In this document: positions 8,093-15,820 of the stretch, piece by piece
How the letters are laid out: each line of letters opens with the position of its first letter
Numbering within the stretch: position 1 is the stretch's first letter
Source of the DNA: Bacteroidales bacterium
Lineage (GTDB): Bacteria; Bacteroidota; Bacteroidia; Bacteroidales; WCHB1-69
Direction: 5' to 3'
Length of the DNA stretch: 36,481 nucleotides
Assembly (NCBI GenBank): GCA_017535665.1
Contig: JAFXTS010000016.1
Coordinates: 1 to 36,481 of the forward strand
Notes under the pieces: generated by a model
The model's database searches: none
What the model saw: only the letters and a program-made list of their open reading frames with translations
What the model was told of the DNA's origin: nothing
Program-made: the position numbers and the translations under genes

Positions 8093-8488
8093 ATGAAAAG
8101 CAGATCAGTTCTTTTTAGTTTTTATTGGCTTTTTATTGTTTTTTTTCTTAGTTGCTGTTCTGAAAGCAATGAAAGCCGAATCGTTGATGTTTACAAATTG
8201 ACAGATTCTGTATATATTGAGGATTACTGCTGTTATGGCGGTGGAGTATTTGGAGGCGATATAATAAATTCATATATTACCGACTCGGTATCATTTAGAA
8301 AATATGTAGGAGAATACGATGACAACAGTGTGATTTATTACAAGTTTTTTTCGAATTCTGTTATTAAAGCATATAAAGTAATTGATATAGGAATATGGAA
8401 ACATCAATATGACACGGTATTGTTGCAAGCGTATGAGCTGTCTTCCTTAAAAAAAGAGCATTCTTTTGATGTCCCCTGTGAAAATTAA
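8093..8488 (+). CDS. Small lipoprotein, probable immunity to cassette 3
   Basis: The 131-residue protein begins MKSRSVLFSFYWLFIVFFLSCCSE, a lipoprotein signal peptide with the lipobox Cys at residue 21 or 22. The short mature part has YCCYGGGVFGGD and many Ser/Tyr. Family not recognised. It starts 12 nt after the cassette 3 stop, the usual immunity-gene position. A lipid-anchored immunity protein would act on the periplasmic face of a membrane. Confidence 0.6.
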   Translation: MKSRSVLFSFYWLFIVFFLSCCSESNESRIVDVYKLTDSVYIEDYCCYGGGVFGGDIINSYITDSVSFRKYVGEYDDNSVIYYKFFSNSVIKAYKVIDIGIWKHQYDTVLLQAYELSSLKKEHSFDVPCEN

Positions 8489-8507
8489 TCACCTGAAATT
8501 TTGATTC

Positions 8508-9329
8508 ATGTTCCACACTACCTCACCTCATCTCCTCATAACCGCATCCCCGCTCCCTCCCTTGGTGCGGCACTACAACTCCGACCTCTCCATCTGGCTC
8601 TCGGTTGACCCGATGGCGGACAAGTATCCGGGAGTGAGTCCGTACAGCTATTGTGCAAACAATCCGGTGCGGTTGGTGGACCCGAACGGGAGGACAATTT
8701 GGATAGATGATTATTTATATACACCAGGACAAGCATGCCCTGAAGACGCTGCCGAAAACACACGTATGAAGTGGAATTCACTGAATGAAATATACATGAA
8801 TAAAAATGGGGAGAAAGTAATTAATGAAATGTCTGATTCCGAAATTTTCAAATTTAACATTTCTTCAAAGGCCAATCCAGAAAATTTAGGATTAGCAGCA
8901 TATACACGTGAAGGCAAGCATTCTGGAACTATTTATTTAGACGGCAACGATGGTGACATAGAAGCCCTTTCTCATGAATTATTCCATGGATATCAACATT
9001 TGAGAGGTCAACCAGGGAGTACTATATTCAACGAAATAGAAGCTAATATGTTTAGCTATTCCATTACTGGAAATTGGAGAAGTTTTTCGTATAATGAAGT
9101 AACAGATATACTTAATACAGGGAAACCGCAGGCTGAAGGAATGCTGTTTAATGAAACCTATACAAAACTTATAGGAGATAAAGAATTTGATCAATTAAAA
9201 TTCGATTACATTCATGATAATTTTTTGCAGTGGTCACGTAAAAATTGGAGAGGTGCATATAATTCATATTCAACAAGTTGCGAACAAGAGACAATCATTA
9301 AAGAATTCTTTCCTCTAAGAAATGACTAG
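8508..9329 (+). CDS. Orphan RHS tip with HELFH zincin domain (cassette 4)
   Basis: The 273-residue frame has about 16 codons of leader, then the core end RHYNSDLSIWLSVDPMADKYPG...YCANNPVRLVDPNGR (nucleotides 8556-8693), then a 210-residue tip. The tip carries HELFHGYQHL (H156, E157, H160) and, 16 residues on, FNEIEANMFSY with E176/E178 as possible third ligand. This is the layout of a gluzincin-type metallopeptidase toxin. The ATG at 8508 is the only upstream start in frame, but the cassette lacks the rest of RHS and so may not be a working gene. The last eight bases overlap the next gene (ATGACTAG). Confidence 0.7.
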   Translation: MFHTTSPHLLITASPLPPLVRHYNSDLSIWLSVDPMADKYPGVSPYSYCANNPVRLVDPNGRTIWIDDYLYTPGQACPEDAAENTRMKWNSLNEIYMNKNGEKVINEMSDSEIFKFNISSKANPENLGLAAYTREGKHSGTIYLDGNDGDIEALSHELFHGYQHLRGQPGSTIFNEIEANMFSYSITGNWRSFSYNEVTDILNTGKPQAEGMLFNETYTKLIGDKEFDQLKFDYIHDNFLQWSRKNWRGAYNSYSTSCEQETIIKEFFPLRND

Positions 9330-9858
9330 ATTTAAAATGAAAATACTAAAAACAATCATATTACTGACGTTGACTTTTATACTATCATTGTCTGAAGGAC
9401 AAACTTTAGACGATTATGGTTTGGAATTTCACCTAAAAATTGATATTATACCTCTAAATATTGAATTGGATGAATATAGAATACCCATTATTAATATTGA
9501 TTCTACAGGTGATACTTTACTAGCAGACATCGGTGTATGGTTTGACATTGAAAATTACAGCGATGTTTCTCATGAAGTTACAATATCTGATTTTAAAATC
9601 ATAAATGTATTATTGTATGATAATTTTTATAGAATGAAATATGGGGGGGTAATATATCCAGAAAGTTATGGTATACTTCCTCCAGCAGGTTTAGATAATA
9701 ATACGAGAAATATGATTTTTAGTAAAGTGGAAACTCTATTTAATGAAAAGAAAAAAAAATGGACCATCTATCTTCGATCACAGTATTCCCGAAAAGATAT
9801 AGAAAATCTTCCCAAGTGGGTAAATTACGGAACATTGTATTGTTTGATTGTAATGTAG
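9322..9858 (+). CDS. Exported small protein, probable immunity to cassette 4 zincin
   Basis: The 178-residue frame starts at ATG 9322 and overlaps the toxin stop by eight bases. ATG 9337 (MKILKTIILLTLTF) gives a tidier signal peptide ending at LSEGQ and is an equally good start. After the signal comes TLDDYGLEFHLK and a beta-rich-looking chain. No family is recognised. The overlap implies coupled translation, supporting an immunity role. Composition is strongly AT-rich. Confidence 0.6.
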   Translation: MTRFKMKILKTIILLTLTFILSLSEGQTLDDYGLEFHLKIDIIPLNIELDEYRIPIINIDSTGDTLLADIGVWFDIENYSDVSHEVTISDFKIINVLLYDNFYRMKYGGVIYPESYGILPPAGLDNNTRNMIFSKVETLFNEKKKKWTIYLRSQYSRKDIENLPKWVNYGTLYCLIVM

Positions 9859-9907
9859 CCCCCCCTATGCCACAAAATCTTTCAATTTTCAGTTTTCTTC
9901 TTTACCA

Positions 9908-10031
9908 TCCCTCGGCACGGCACCGCCATTCCGGCTTTGCCGGAACCTCCACACTCTCCATCTGGCTCAGCGTGGACCCGCTGGCGGACAAGTACCCGAG
10001 CTAAAGTCCGTATACGTATTGCGGGGATAAC
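9908..10031 (+). pseudogene. Decayed RHS core end with nonsense codon (cassette remnant 5)
   Basis: The sequence reads SARHRHSGFAGTSTLSIWLSVDPLADKYPS, then TAA (10002-10004), then SPYTYCGDN in the same frame. The YNSDL codons are replaced by a palindromic TTCCGGCTTTGCCGGAA tract (9929-9945). No intact tip follows. At 10132-10161 a short piece reads GNEVYIRR then stop, like the DGREVYIRG start of tip 1, so a tip and about 100 nt of unrelated DNA were rearranged here. The rest of the gene-free stretch 9859-10268 shows only a C-rich leader at 9859-9907 and nothing else I can name. Confidence 0.65.
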
Positions 10032-10268
10032 TGTTGGCACAAAAGCGCACAAAACTCTTGATATTCATACTTATAAACACACATTGGCACAGAATTTGCT
10101 GTATAAATGGAGGACTTGTTTTGTGTAAATTAAAGGAAATGAAGTTTATATCAGAAGATGAATTCACATGGTTTACGAGAAATTCCTATATTATTAATAC
10201 CCACGGCTCCAGATTTGCCGTTAGAACTGCCGTTTGTCATGCCCCCACAAATGACGGTGAACGTCTCC

Positions 10269-10859
10269 TTATTTCCTGAAAATGGAAAATAGGGTTTGGA
10301 AGATGAGCTTGAGGTCTTCTTTTAGTGATTGTTTCTCAATGTATTGAAGGTTTAACTCCAATTTGGCGGGCATAATTTTTTCGATGTAGGTCTTTTCGGG
10401 GTCGGCACTTTCGGCCAGCAGTTCGCTTTCGGAAATGTACTTTAGTGAGGCGTAGTCGGTGAGCCCCGGCCGCACGGTGAGCACACGCCGCTGTCGCTCA
10501 TCGTACAGCTCCACATACCGGCGCACCTCGGGGCGCGGGCCCACCACGCTCATATCGCCCTTGATGATGTTGAGCAACTGCGGCAGCTCGTCAATCTTGT
10601 ATTTCCGCAAGAAACCGCCGATGCGGGTAATGCGACTGTCGGCCCCTACCGTGATGAGCAGTCCCTGCTGGTCAGCGTTGGGACGCATAGTTCTGAATTT
10701 CAGAAGTTTGAAATCTTTGTTGTCTTTCCCAACGCGCGTCTGTCGGTAAAAAACGCCGCCCTTCGACCCGCACGCGATACACAGCGCGATGATGAGTCCG
10801 AAGGGAAACAGCATCAGCGAGGCGAGGGTGCAGCTCACAATGTCGAAAGCCCGTTTCAT
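10269..10859 (-). CDS. Undecaprenyl-phosphate sugar-phosphate transferase (bacterial sugar transferase family)
   Basis: The 196-residue protein is a short polyprenyl-phosphate hexose-1-phosphate transferase of the PF02397 type, which starts a surface polysaccharide or glycan repeat on undecaprenyl phosphate at the inner membrane. It has one N-terminal hydrophobic segment (residues 8-30), then KFRTM at 54-58, DELPQLLNIIKGDMS at 90-104, GPRPE at 107-111 and PGLT at 131-134, all family hallmarks. Length fits the small catalytic-domain-only class. Its ATG overlaps the TAA of the upstream GWxTD gene by one base, so it is translated from the same minus-strand operon. The sugar substrate cannot be told from sequence. 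Confidence 0.88.
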   Translation of the reverse strand: MKRAFDIVSCTLASLMLFPFGLIIALCIACGSKGGVFYRQTRVGKDNKDFKLLKFRTMRPNADQQGLLITVGADSRITRIGGFLRKYKIDELPQLLNIIKGDMSVVGPRPEVRRYVELYDERQRRVLTVRPGLTDYASLKYISESELLAESADPEKTYIEKIMPAKLELNLQYIEKQSLKEDLKLIFQTLFSIFRK

Positions 10860-12367
10860 TACTGGCGGTTGTATTTGTAGTATTCGCCGGCATGTCCGCC
10901 CCAGTAGTCATCAGGTGTGGTGATGTCGGGGTTTGAGTTCGGGTTGAGTCTTTTCACCAACTTCATCTGCCAAGCCGGGTCTTTGATCTCTCCGATGTAG
11001 TCGGAGTGCAGCAGTTCGTAGTTGTTGGTGGCGAGGTCGCGGTTGTAGAAGATGAACTTCACGTTGGTTTGTTGTCCGAGTTCGTAGTAGTGCCATATCT
11101 CGTAGGGGTAGGCCTGCGGGTCGTAAGGCTCCTCGGTGATGGTGGTCGGAGGTCCGTAGCGCAGAAATACGCGACCGCGGTCGGTGCGGAAACCAGCGAT
11201 AACCTTGCTGCCGTATTTTTCGTTCACAAACTCCACTTTTTTCTTATAGGCCAGCCATTCCCCTTCGGGGTCGCTGGGGTTGCGAGCCAGCCAGAAACTG
11301 TAGAAGTAGCGTTGCAGCTGCTCCAGCGGCACTTTTTTCATGTTCTGGGTGAAAAAGTCCTGCTCCACGCGGTTGCCGATGGGGAAGAGTGTCGCCACGT
11401 CGTTTTGCAGTTGCTTCAGGTCGGTCATCTTTTCCACAAAAGTATTCTCCACCACCACGTTGTCGTAGTTGTCGAGGTCGATCTGTACCCGTGGGTTGTT
11501 GCGCTGGAAGAAGGCGCTGGAGGTGGCCAGCAGGTTCGAGTCGGCATCCATCACGTACAGGTTGAGGTTGTAGTTGCCAGAGGGCAGCATATAAATGTTG
11601 AAGATATGCATGAAAATGGCCGCCGGAGCAGTCTTCATGGTTCTGGTCATGGTGTATTCGGGTGCGGCTCTGCGACCGAGTTCCGCAATTTCGGCCTTCA
11701 CAATGAAAGTGCCGTCGCCTAACACCTTGTCGGTGTTGTAGATCTCGGCAGAGTGGGGGAGAGCGTACAAATTTTCGGGGGCATATTGTTGAAACAGAGG
11801 GGTGGTAGCCATCTCATATTTGTAGAAAACCCCGCCTTCTCCACTACGCGACACGCGGCTGTAGAGCGAGACGCCCGACACCGACACTTCATTCTCGGGA
11901 TAATTCACCTGTATATAGTCCACATAATGGAGTGTGTCGCTGCTGCCATGCACATCTTTCAGCTTGAAATAGAGGTAATATTCGCCGTTGGGCACCGCCA
12001 CGTTGCGAACGTCGCTGAAATAGGTCTTTTCGGGCGACACCGAGTCCCGCGTTTCGGGGCTTACGAGGATGTAGTGGAGTTTGCCCACCTGCTCATCGCC
12101 TTGGGTTTTGCGAATCTCCACATCAATGTCGATCTCCGCGGCGTAGGTGTCGGCAGAGGCAGGAATGTACTGCGCGGTGCTGCCATCGATGATGAATTGG
12201 AACTCGATGTAGGACTGCTGTTCGTCGGTGCAGTAAGCATTGAAGTTCAGGATGGCCAGCAGACTTTTGGGAGTTGCCGGCGCTGGCTGGTCACTCTTTT
12301 TCTTCTGTCCGTAGCCAGCCGTCAGCAGCAGGCAGATGATTCCGATGAGAAGGGTTATCTTTTTCAT
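10859..12367 (-). CDS. GWxTD domain-containing exported protein
   Basis: The 502-residue protein has a signal peptide (MKKITLLIGIICLLLTAGYGQ). A long beta-rich region follows. The C-terminal third is the GWxTD-type module of Bacteroidota: GRVFLRYGPPTTI, YEIWHYY and FIFYNRD, with LHSDYIGEIKDPAWQ near the end. The function of the family is not settled; it is exported and often found in envelope or secretion contexts. It sits 42 nt after the subtilase and overlaps the sugar transferase by one base, so the three genes form one operon. Two large open frames on the opposite strand are shadows. Confidence 0.75.
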   Translation of the reverse strand: MKKITLLIGIICLLLTAGYGQKKKSDQPAPATPKSLLAILNFNAYCTDEQQSYIEFQFIIDGSTAQYIPASADTYAAEIDIDVEIRKTQGDEQVGKLHYILVSPETRDSVSPEKTYFSDVRNVAVPNGEYYLYFKLKDVHGSSDTLHYVDYIQVNYPENEVSVSGVSLYSRVSRSGEGGVFYKYEMATTPLFQQYAPENLYALPHSAEIYNTDKVLGDGTFIVKAEIAELGRRAAPEYTMTRTMKTAPAAIFMHIFNIYMLPSGNYNLNLYVMDADSNLLATSSAFFQRNNPRVQIDLDNYDNVVVENTFVEKMTDLKQLQNDVATLFPIGNRVEQDFFTQNMKKVPLEQLQRYFYSFWLARNPSDPEGEWLAYKKKVEFVNEKYGSKVIAGFRTDRGRVFLRYGPPTTITEEPYDPQAYPYEIWHYYELGQQTNVKFIFYNRDLATNNYELLHSDYIGEIKDPAWQMKLVKRLNPNSNPDITTPDDYWGGHAGEYYKYNRQ

Positions 12368-12409
12368 AGTGGAAGATTTTTTGGGTTGATGAGGATGGAG
12401 TTGGGGTTG

Positions 12410-14110
12410 CTATTTGGGAAGCAGGCCGATGACCTGCTCGTAGGTGATGCCTTCGGGACAGATAATCTGAACTCTTGCGATGGCGTAGTACTCTCCTTTT
12501 TTGCACTTCGGGAGTTTGATCTTGAATTTGTTCACCACAAAATCACCCTGCGTTTTGCCTTTTACGGGGATGACTTGTTCGCTTTGGTAGTTCGTCCCGT
12601 CAATGGTGACTCTGACCTTGAAACTGCTGGCACCGAGGCGGGCGAAGTAGATGCCGTTGCATTTGGAGGAGTTGCAGGTCGCGTCAAAGCCGGTGAGGAC
12701 GGAGGCATCGTACGACCGTGCCAGATGGTTGTAGGCGTTGACAAAGTTGGTGATGCCATACCCTGCTTGGTCGTTGGGAGCGCTGTATAGACCGCCGGCG
12801 CGTTGCACAGCGTCAATCACCTCCATGGGTGTCTTGTCGGGGAAGAGCTGCCAGAGGCAGGTCACCATGCCGGCGAAGATAGGAGCCGAGAAGGAGGTGC
12901 CGTAGGAGGCATCCACCTTGTCGGAGGGAGTCACCACGATGGCTTGCGCGCCGATGGCCAGCCCGTCGGGTTTCACACGCCCGTCGTAGGTCGGCCCGTA
13001 GGAGGAGAAGTCGGCCATCTGGTAGTCGCGTGTGATGGCCCCTATGGTAAGGATGCTGTCGGCGTCGGCGGGACTGGTGATGTATTTCCACTCCTCGTCG
13101 CCCTCGTTGCCAGCGCTCACACATACGATGATGCCCCTGCTGGCAGCCATCGCGGCGGCTTGCGTGGCTCGGCTCACACGGCCGTTCATGTCTTCGTAGG
13201 TATAGGATTGGTTTTTGTTGTCGAACTTGTGGTAGCCGAGTGATGAGGAGAGCACGTCGCAGCCCAAGCTGTCGGCCCATTCGAGACCGGCTACCCAGTT
13301 GTCCTCCTCAATCTTGTTCTCCGAACGGCTATCCTCAGTCTTGGCGAGGTAGAAGGAGGCCTTGGGGGCGGTTCCCACAATCTCGTCGGGTAGGTAAGCG
13401 GCAATACACGAGAGTACCTCAGTACCGTGCGAGCCGCTGATAAATACCGAACGGCCGGGTTGCACAAAGTTTCGGGTGCCTAACAAACGGCCTTCATCGC
13501 GCAACGCATTGAAAGCAGGCATCTTATGGGTGTTCTGAAATCCCACATCCATCACCACCATCAGCATCCCCTCGCCGTGGGCGCCGAGACGATGCAGCCA
13601 CTGTGCGCGGTTGGCACCAATCTGCCATCCAGCGTAGCCATACTCAAAGTCAGTGCCCTCTTTTGGCATCTCGATTACCTCTTTGGGCTGTGTGGGTGGT
13701 GTGTAGGGATTGATGGGATAGTCGAAACTCTCCTCTGCGCTCATCAGTGCCGTGCATTCGCAAAGCGTTACAAACTCCAGCTTCCGAATCTTATCGGCGA
13801 TGTTCTCTGTGGTAGTGTAAACCGTCACGCCGTTCAGCCATTTCGACTTCGTGAGCAAAACCATTTGCGGGTCGATGGCCAGCAGCTGCTGGACGTACCG
13901 CTCGCTGACGGGCAGGTCCTGCTCGGTGATGGTGATGTTGAAACGCTGCCGCTTCTCAATGGCACGGGGCGACAGAAACTCCTCGGGATGCTTCACCGAG
14001 TAGCTGGTGCCCTCTTTGTCTTTGAACTGCACCCAGTATTTGGCGGGTGTTTGCGCGTAAAACGTTGATGAAAAGATGATTAGGATAAAAAGGAGAAGGA
14101 TTCTTTTCAT
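12410..14110 (-). CDS. S8 subtilisin-like serine peptidase, exported, without T9SS tag
   Basis: The 566-residue precursor has signal peptide MKRILLLFILIIFSSTFYAQ. The N-terminal prodomain-like region (residues 21-130) is close to that of the subtilase at 17234-18916 (SYSVKHPEEFLS, ITEQDLPVS). The catalytic domain has Asp188 (VVMDVGF), His228 (GSHGTEV), oxyanion Asn335 (SAGNEGD) and Ser406 (YGTSFSAP). A beta-rich domain of about 100 residues follows, ending CPEGITYEQVIGLLPK. Unlike its paralog it shows no YPNP-type sorting domain, so it may remain periplasmic. It is the first gene of a minus-strand operon with a -7 box at 14130-14137. Confidence 0.88.
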   Translation of the reverse strand: MKRILLLFILIIFSSTFYAQTPAKYWVQFKDKEGTSYSVKHPEEFLSPRAIEKRQRFNITITEQDLPVSERYVQQLLAIDPQMVLLTKSKWLNGVTVYTTTENIADKIRKLEFVTLCECTALMSAEESFDYPINPYTPPTQPKEVIEMPKEGTDFEYGYAGWQIGANRAQWLHRLGAHGEGMLMVVMDVGFQNTHKMPAFNALRDEGRLLGTRNFVQPGRSVFISGSHGTEVLSCIAAYLPDEIVGTAPKASFYLAKTEDSRSENKIEEDNWVAGLEWADSLGCDVLSSSLGYHKFDNKNQSYTYEDMNGRVSRATQAAAMAASRGIIVCVSAGNEGDEEWKYITSPADADSILTIGAITRDYQMADFSSYGPTYDGRVKPDGLAIGAQAIVVTPSDKVDASYGTSFSAPIFAGMVTCLWQLFPDKTPMEVIDAVQRAGGLYSAPNDQAGYGITNFVNAYNHLARSYDASVLTGFDATCNSSKCNGIYFARLGASSFKVRVTIDGTNYQSEQVIPVKGKTQGDFVVNKFKIKLPKCKKGEYYAIARVQIICPEGITYEQVIGLLPK

Positions 14111-14129
14111 TGTGGCTAATATTGGGCTG

Positions 14130-14137
14130 CAAATTTA
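14130..14137 (-). promoter_or_regulatory. -7 box for the subtilase operon
   Basis: TAAATTTG on the minus strand matches the Bacteroidota -7 consensus TAnnTTTG and lies about 20 nt upstream of the ATG. No clear -33 TTTG is seen at the expected spacing. It forms a 13-nt perfect inverted repeat (14125-14137) with the opposite promoter at 14181-14193. Confidence 0.5.
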
Positions 14138-14180
14138 CGTATTTTTTGGAAAGAATAACGAAAATTTCGCGAAAATCGTG

Positions 14181-14188
14181 TAAATTTG
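14181..14188 (+). promoter_or_regulatory. -7 box for the 14219 gene
   Basis: TAAATTTG on the plus strand matches TAnnTTTG, about 30 nt before the ATG at 14219. It is the mirror of the minus-strand box at 14130-14137, including the GCAGCC bases that follow each. Confidence 0.5.
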
Positions 14189-14218
14189 CAGCCTATTTGT
14201 AAAAGGATTTTTTTAGAG

Positions 14219-15739
14219 ATGGAAACTGAAGAAACTGTAAAGCAAGCCCCCCGCAAATCCCACAAGAAAGCATGGGTGGTGGTCATCCTGATTCTCCTGA
14301 CTGCTGCCGTGGGTGCCGGAGTCTTTTTCTATGCCAACCACTTGCGCAAAAGCACTGCTGAGCCGATGGAGATGGTGCCCGCCGATGCCGCCCTCACGGT
14401 GCAGGTCAACGACTATGAGTCCTTCGCGAAGGCGATGGGCTTTCTGCGCGGCTACATCACCGACGCAGTGCCGCTCGGCGCTTTCGAGGGCATGCAGTAC
14501 TTTCTGCAGCAATTTACCGGACAGCCGGCGAGCAGTTCCACGCTGGCCTGCTCCGCCCACGAGATAGAGGGCCGTCTCCGACTGCTTCTCTCGCTCCGAA
14601 CGTCCCAAAAGGATTTTGACAATCTTCTTAAAGTATTGGAAATCAATAATAATAATTTCCATACGTATAAAGATTTCCATGTTTATCAGATGGATACCCA
14701 CCACTGCTCTTTCTTTTTCTGCTATCACGATGGCGCCTTCACGGTGGCGGAGAACGAGCAGTTGCTGCAGGCCTCGCTCGACTGCTTTGCCCAGCGCAAG
14801 AGCATAGTCGATGAAAAGGGTTTCAAGGCGTTGCAGGAGATGATGGCCAAGAACCCCAAGCAGAACTGGCTGGTGGTGAACCACGCGGCACTGGCAGCCA
14901 GCCAGAAGGCTAATGTGGCGCCGGAATTTGCCGACGCCCTTTCCGCCATTCCCCAACTCGCCGACTGGTCGGCCTACCAGATGACGGTGACCGCCGGCGA
15001 GATCTCCCTCACAGGGTATAGCGTCATGAAGGACGGCTCGCTGCTGAAACAGTTGGAGGGACAGAAGCCCGATGCCTCTCCCGTGGCGGCCAGCGTTGTG
15101 CCCGCCGAGGCCATCGACTATGCCTGCTTCCGCCTTTCCGACCTCAACCGTTTCAGTTCGACTTCATCTTTGAAGGAGGATGCCAAGAAGGCTTTTGATG
15201 TTTTGAAAAGTGATGAAATACATTGTTTTACACTCGCTGATTCGCTTTCCTATCACTATTTTGCAGTAAAATTTGATGGGGATTCTGCCCGTCTGCTCTC
15301 TCTCCTTCCCGAAGGTCATACCCTTGATTCAGTGGGCGACTGCGGCAGTTACCGCTTCGGTCATGGCAACTTCGCTCCGGTGCTGCACGCCGGCTGGCGG
15401 CATTGCACCCCGTCGGTTTTCATGCGTGCGGGCGACTACCTTGTCTTCGCCGACTCTACCGCCAACTTGCGCAAGTACCAGATGGCCGTGAAAAACGGCG
15501 GCGTGATGGAGAATAACCAGCTCTTCATCTTCCTCAAGTCAGACGGCCGCTGGTCGGGACTGTCGAGTTGCCGCTACTTCTTCCAGAACGGGTCCGGCGA
15601 CCTCAACCGGGTGCTCAGTCCCCAACTGGTGGAACGCCATTCAAACCTTACCAAAACGCGCTGTGTGGCCTTCTATAGCCTCGAGCCGTATCAGAATTTA
15701 ATTCCTAATCATTTATATATCAAATTTTTAGCACAATAA
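14219..15739 (+). CDS. Membrane-anchored hypothetical protein (DUF3352-like layout)
   Basis: Start chosen at ATG 14219 (METEETVKQAPRKSHKK), preceded by AAAAGGA at 14201-14207; a TTG further upstream in frame is unlikely. The 506-residue protein has a short basic cytoplasmic tail, one transmembrane segment (about residues 17-38, WVVVILILLTAAVGAGVFFY) and a large extracytoplasmic domain beginning PMEMVPADAALTVQVNDYESF. The pattern of a single anchor followed by 'VPADAALxVQ' resembles DUF3352-type proteins of Bacteroidota, whose role is unknown. It is transcribed away from the subtilase operon. The assignment is by general resemblance only. Confidence 0.7.
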   Translation: METEETVKQAPRKSHKKAWVVVILILLTAAVGAGVFFYANHLRKSTAEPMEMVPADAALTVQVNDYESFAKAMGFLRGYITDAVPLGAFEGMQYFLQQFTGQPASSSTLACSAHEIEGRLRLLLSLRTSQKDFDNLLKVLEINNNNFHTYKDFHVYQMDTHHCSFFFCYHDGAFTVAENEQLLQASLDCFAQRKSIVDEKGFKALQEMMAKNPKQNWLVVNHAALAASQKANVAPEFADALSAIPQLADWSAYQMTVTAGEISLTGYSVMKDGSLLKQLEGQKPDASPVAASVVPAEAIDYACFRLSDLNRFSSTSSLKEDAKKAFDVLKSDEIHCFTLADSLSYHYFAVKFDGDSARLLSLLPEGHTLDSVGDCGSYRFGHGNFAPVLHAGWRHCTPSVFMRAGDYLVFADSTANLRKYQMAVKNGGVMENNQLFIFLKSDGRWSGLSSCRYFFQNGSGDLNRVLSPQLVERHSNLTKTRCVAFYSLEPYQNLIPNHLYIKFLAQ

Positions 15740-15772
15740 ATAATAGATTGAAGATTTGAAAGATTTGTAGGT

Positions 15773-15820
15773 TTGAATAATTTAATAATTTAATAATTTA
15801 ATAATTCAATAATCTAAATA
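15773..15820 (+). repeat. 8-bp tandem repeat TTTAATAA upstream of the dipeptidase
   Basis: Three perfect TTTAATAA units (15781-15804) are flanked by near-copies TTGAATAA (15773-15780), TTCAATAA (15805-15812) and TCTAAATA (15813-15820). The last unit abuts the ATG at 15820. The tract lies in the leader of the dipeptidase gene and could alter its translation or promoter spacing if unit number varies. Confidence 0.75.

Noticed and set aside
10227..10256. Weak hairpin GTCAT...ATGAC near the end of the sugar transferase
   Set aside because: Only five base pairs with a long loop and no T run; not called a terminator.
10034..10279. 81-codon frame in the decayed cassette region
   Set aside because: It starts inside core debris, runs into the end of the opposite sugar transferase gene and resembles nothing; treated as chance.
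11006..12790. Large plus-strand open frames over the GWxTD and subtilase genes
   Set aside because: The minus-strand genes have signal peptides and family motifs; the plus-strand frames are Val/His/Gly-rich shadows.
15773..15820. TTTAATAA units as plasmid iterons or a CRISPR-like array
   Set aside because: Units are contiguous with no spacers, and no rep or cas gene is nearby.
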